64,000 nt of DNA from Tidjanibacter sp. Lineage in GTDB: Bacteria > Bacteroidota > Bacteroidia > Bacteroidales > Rikenellaceae. The notes under the pieces are model-generated. The model made no database searches. It saw nothing but the letters and a program-made list of their open reading frames with translations, and was not told where the DNA came from. This document shows, in pieces, positions 62,310 through 64,000 of the stretch (within the stretch, counting starts at the first letter, position 1; each line of letters starts with the position of its first letter). The translations under genes were made by a program, and so were the position numbers. The stretch lies in NCBI GenBank assembly GCA_017466345.1, contig JAFTUI010000005.1, positions 80,886 through 144,885 of the forward strand, given 5' to 3'.

Positions 62310-62687
62310 TTATATTTTTAATCTTTGCTCTAACTCAGCAACAATAGCATCAATAACAACGCTACGTTGACTCCAAATAAGCTCATTGGGTACTCTCAAT
62401 ACCTCTATTCCTTGCTGTGCAAGGTAAGCAGTGCGCTTGGTGTCATATTTCATTGCCTCTTCCGAGGAATGTTGTATGCCATCCAACTCGATGCACAATT
62501 TTGCCGATGGACAATAAAAATCCAAAATGTAGCAACCAACTGAGAATTGCCTATACCAATGCGTGTCGTTCAGTTGCTTACTTTTTAATAATTTCCATAA
62601 CACCCTCTCTTCGGGAGTAGTTTTGTAGCGAAGCCTCCTTCTTGTTTCGAGATGAATGTGCAAATTATGTGTAAGTTCTTTGCCCAT
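62310..62687 (-). CDS. DUF559 endonuclease-like protein
   Basis: A 125-residue protein of the DUF559 family: RRLRYKTTPEERVLWKLLKSKQL, then YILDFYCPSAKLCIELDGIQH and a final GIEVLRVPNELIW. The fold is related to the very-short-patch repair nuclease Vsr (PD-(D/E)xK-like), with D, E and D in the central block as likely metal ligands. Activity is not established. It is enclosed by a 135-bp direct repeat and palindromes, so it may move as a unit with them. Confidence 0.85.
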   Translation of the reverse strand: MGKELTHNLHIHLETRRRLRYKTTPEERVLWKLLKSKQLNDTHWYRQFSVGCYILDFYCPSAKLCIELDGIQHSSEEAMKYDTKRTAYLAQQGIEVLRVPNELIWSQRSVVIDAIVAELEQRLKI

Positions 62688-62804
62688 AAATGGTCTTGTT
62701 TCTTACTGAATTCTCCCGCCTTCGGCACTACTCGGCGAGGACGCCGAGCACAATTTCGACCACCCCTCCTAACCTCCCCTTTCGTAGGAGAGGAGTCCCA
62801 TTAG

Positions 62805-62940
62805 CACAGGGGAGGAATGTGGTTGTGGTTTTTGTGGTGGGTAGAACATCTACCGACCATTCCCCACGCCCCGACTCGCGCCCCACTACCGCTCTCCCCC
62901 TGAGTTAGGGGGAGGTGTCCGTAGGACAGAGGAGGTTTGT
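62805..62940 (+). repeat. Right copy of the 135-bp direct repeat
   Basis: Near-identical to 62173-62307. Just upstream (62728-62755) an inverted copy of GCTCGGCGTCCTCGCCGAG links it to the composite block at 22.8 kb. The rest of the gap up to the BACON promoter is AT-rich with no gene. Confidence 0.85.
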
Positions 62941-63052
62941 TGCTTGTTGGGGCGACACTAACCCAATAAAACACAAAGGTACAAATTATTTGCGATTATG
63001 TTACCATCGGGAGGGTAAAAACTGCCATTCCTCTTTATAATTAGGTATTTTG

Positions 63053-63083
63053 TTTGCAAAACCCAAAAAAAATCCTAATTTTG
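63053..63083 (+). promoter_or_regulatory. Promoter of the BACON lipoprotein gene
   Basis: TTTG (63053-63056), 19 bases, TAATTTTG (63076-63083). A leader of about 60 bases precedes the start codon. Confidence 0.85.
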
Positions 63084-63151
63084 CGCCGAGCGCAAAAGAA
63101 AACAAACAACAAACAACACAATAGTTTAACCTAATTAAAAATTTTATCACT

Positions 63152-64000
63152 ATGAATTTCAAAAGATTGCTTTTGTTTTTGGCAGCCCCTTTGGCTCTTG
63201 TGATGAGTAGTTGCGAGCCTGACGGCCCCGTCTACACTAATCCTTCCATCTCCATTACTGATGCTGATGGTGCAGAGGTTACAGCTGTTAATTTCAGCGC
63301 AGAGGGTGGCGATGCTACCATCACCATCACTGCAACTCGCGGTTGGAGCATCTCCAAGCAGGCTACTTGGCTTGGTGTTACTCCTTCTACCTACACCAAC
63401 GACACTATGGAAGAGAAGAGTGTCGATGTTAAGATCACTGTTGGTCCCAACGATGATGGTCCCCGCACGGAGACTATCAAGGTTGTGATGGACAAGGTGG
63501 AGAAGAATGTCGTTGTTTCGCAGGCTGGCGAGGGCCAGACCGCACTCGGCGAGGATCTCTACTACGACAACTTCGACAAGACTTCGGCTGTTGAGAATAA
63601 CGGTTGGCCCGCATTGGATGAGTATGTAAATCCCGTTGGCGTTGCTGCTGAGGGTGTTACCTACACTATTGCAAATGTGCAGGCTCGTTCCAACTCTCCT
63701 TCGAACAACAGCTATTCTGGTTACAAAGACACCGCATCTGGCGTGAATAACGCATTCTTCCGCACCAATGGTGCTTTGGTTATCAACAACCTCAATCTTG
63801 CAGGTCAGGAGGGTAAGGACTACACCATCACTTTCGGTTGCTACCGCAGTGTATATGACGCTACTGACAACTCGTTCAAGGCTTCTGAGTTCCACGTTTA
63901 TGTTAGTGGCGATGGCGAGAAGTGGACCGAGTTGGAGTATACTCGCCCCGCAGACGAGGTTAGCAAGTATGGTACTTGGAACTTGGCTACCGCAACTTTC
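63152..64000 (+). CDS. BACON-domain lipoprotein, 3' end outside window
   Basis: The first 283 codons of a secreted protein. The lipoprotein signal MNFKRLLLFLAAPLALVMSS ends at Cys21. Residues about 30-125 form a BACON-like beta domain (FSAEGGDATITITATRGWSI, then ITVGPNDDGPRTETIKVV and VVVSQAGEG). From about 135 the YYDNFDKTS segment starts a second beta-rich domain that looks like a carbohydrate-binding or discoidin-type module. BACON proteins in Bacteroidales are usually surface proteins that bind glycans or mucin. Product and length are unknown because the gene continues. Confidence 0.82.
   Translation, partial: MNFKRLLLFLAAPLALVMSSCEPDGPVYTNPSISITDADGAEVTAVNFSAEGGDATITITATRGWSISKQATWLGVTPSTYTNDTMEEKSVDVKITVGPNDDGPRTETIKVVMDKVEKNVVVSQAGEGQTALGEDLYYDNFDKTSAVENNGWPALDEYVNPVGVAAEGVTYTIANVQARSNSPSNNSYSGYKDTASGVNNAFFRTNGALVINNLNLAGQEGKDYTITFGCYRSVYDATDNSFKASEFHVYVSGDGEKWTELEYTRPADEVSKYGTWNLATATF

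Overview
The window is chromosomal DNA from a member of the Bacteroidota, most likely order Bacteroidales; an Alistipes/Rikenellaceae-type genome is a guess. Evidence: Bacteroidota promoters (TTTG, 19 bp, TAnnTTTG) precede several genes; PorX, the glycine-lipid pair GlsA/GlsB, a single-chain SecDF, a BACON-domain lipoprotein and DUF4369/TlpA proteins are typical of this phylum. No rRNA and no CRISPR array were found. Three tRNA genes are present: Ser-UGA, Ser-GGA and Cys-GCA.

Layout. 0-5.2 kb: the 3' end of rpoB, then rpoC. 5.7-9 kb: reverse-strand genes for a YhhN-like membrane protein, a TlpA-like lipoprotein, YraN and PepE. 9.2-12.3 kb: acpP-fabF-rnc-radC. 12.5-18.1 kb: prfB, a radical SAM protein, a lipocalin, lpxC-lpxA and a TonB-like protein. 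18.5-22.6 kb: cation/proton antiporter, MscS channel, SLOG-type protein and PHP phosphatase. 23.2-32 kb: reverse-strand genes for arginine deiminase, a YgjP-like metalloprotein, RlmB, PorX, GlsA-GlsB, and the operon cvpA-rsgA-trmH. 32.4-36.6 kb: a thiamin salvage operon (thiM, a thiE-tenA fusion, thiL, thiD) behind a TPP riboswitch with its own terminator. 37-43.8 kb: secDF, a secreted GH2-like protein, fabZ and fabK. 43.9-44.8 kb: two convergent tRNA-Ser genes joined by a 216-bp inverted repeat. 45.2-49 kb: a lipoprotein gene and the operon dprA-tatD-ansA. 49.1-52.8 kb: tRNA-Cys followed by a 3.6-kb integrated element bounded by a perfect 21-bp repeat of the tRNA 3' end; it encodes a rolling-circle-type Rep, an excisionase-like protein and an unrecognised membrane-protein pair, but no integrase. 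53.3-58.2 kb: LptF/LptG permease, aspartase and acyl-CoA ligase. 58.5-62.1 kb: a reverse-strand set of ABC exporter, S26-type peptidase, PqqD-like protein and HPr-kinase-like protein that looks like an orphan peptide-modification/export cluster. 62.3-64 kb: a DUF559 protein flanked by a long direct repeat, then the start of a BACON lipoprotein that runs off the window.

The core genes serve transcription, translation, fatty-acid and lipid A synthesis, cofactor salvage and envelope biogenesis. The least-explained content is intergenic. Several dispersed families occupy gene ends, and in at least three of them the stems differ between copies in a compensatory way, so structure rather than sequence is conserved. 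The most elaborate is a four-arm, cloverleaf-like element with GNRA-type loops (four full copies). These elements, the integrase-less tRNA-Cys element with its unknown cargo, and the PqqD/HPrK-like/S26/ABC cluster are the best candidates for undescribed biology.
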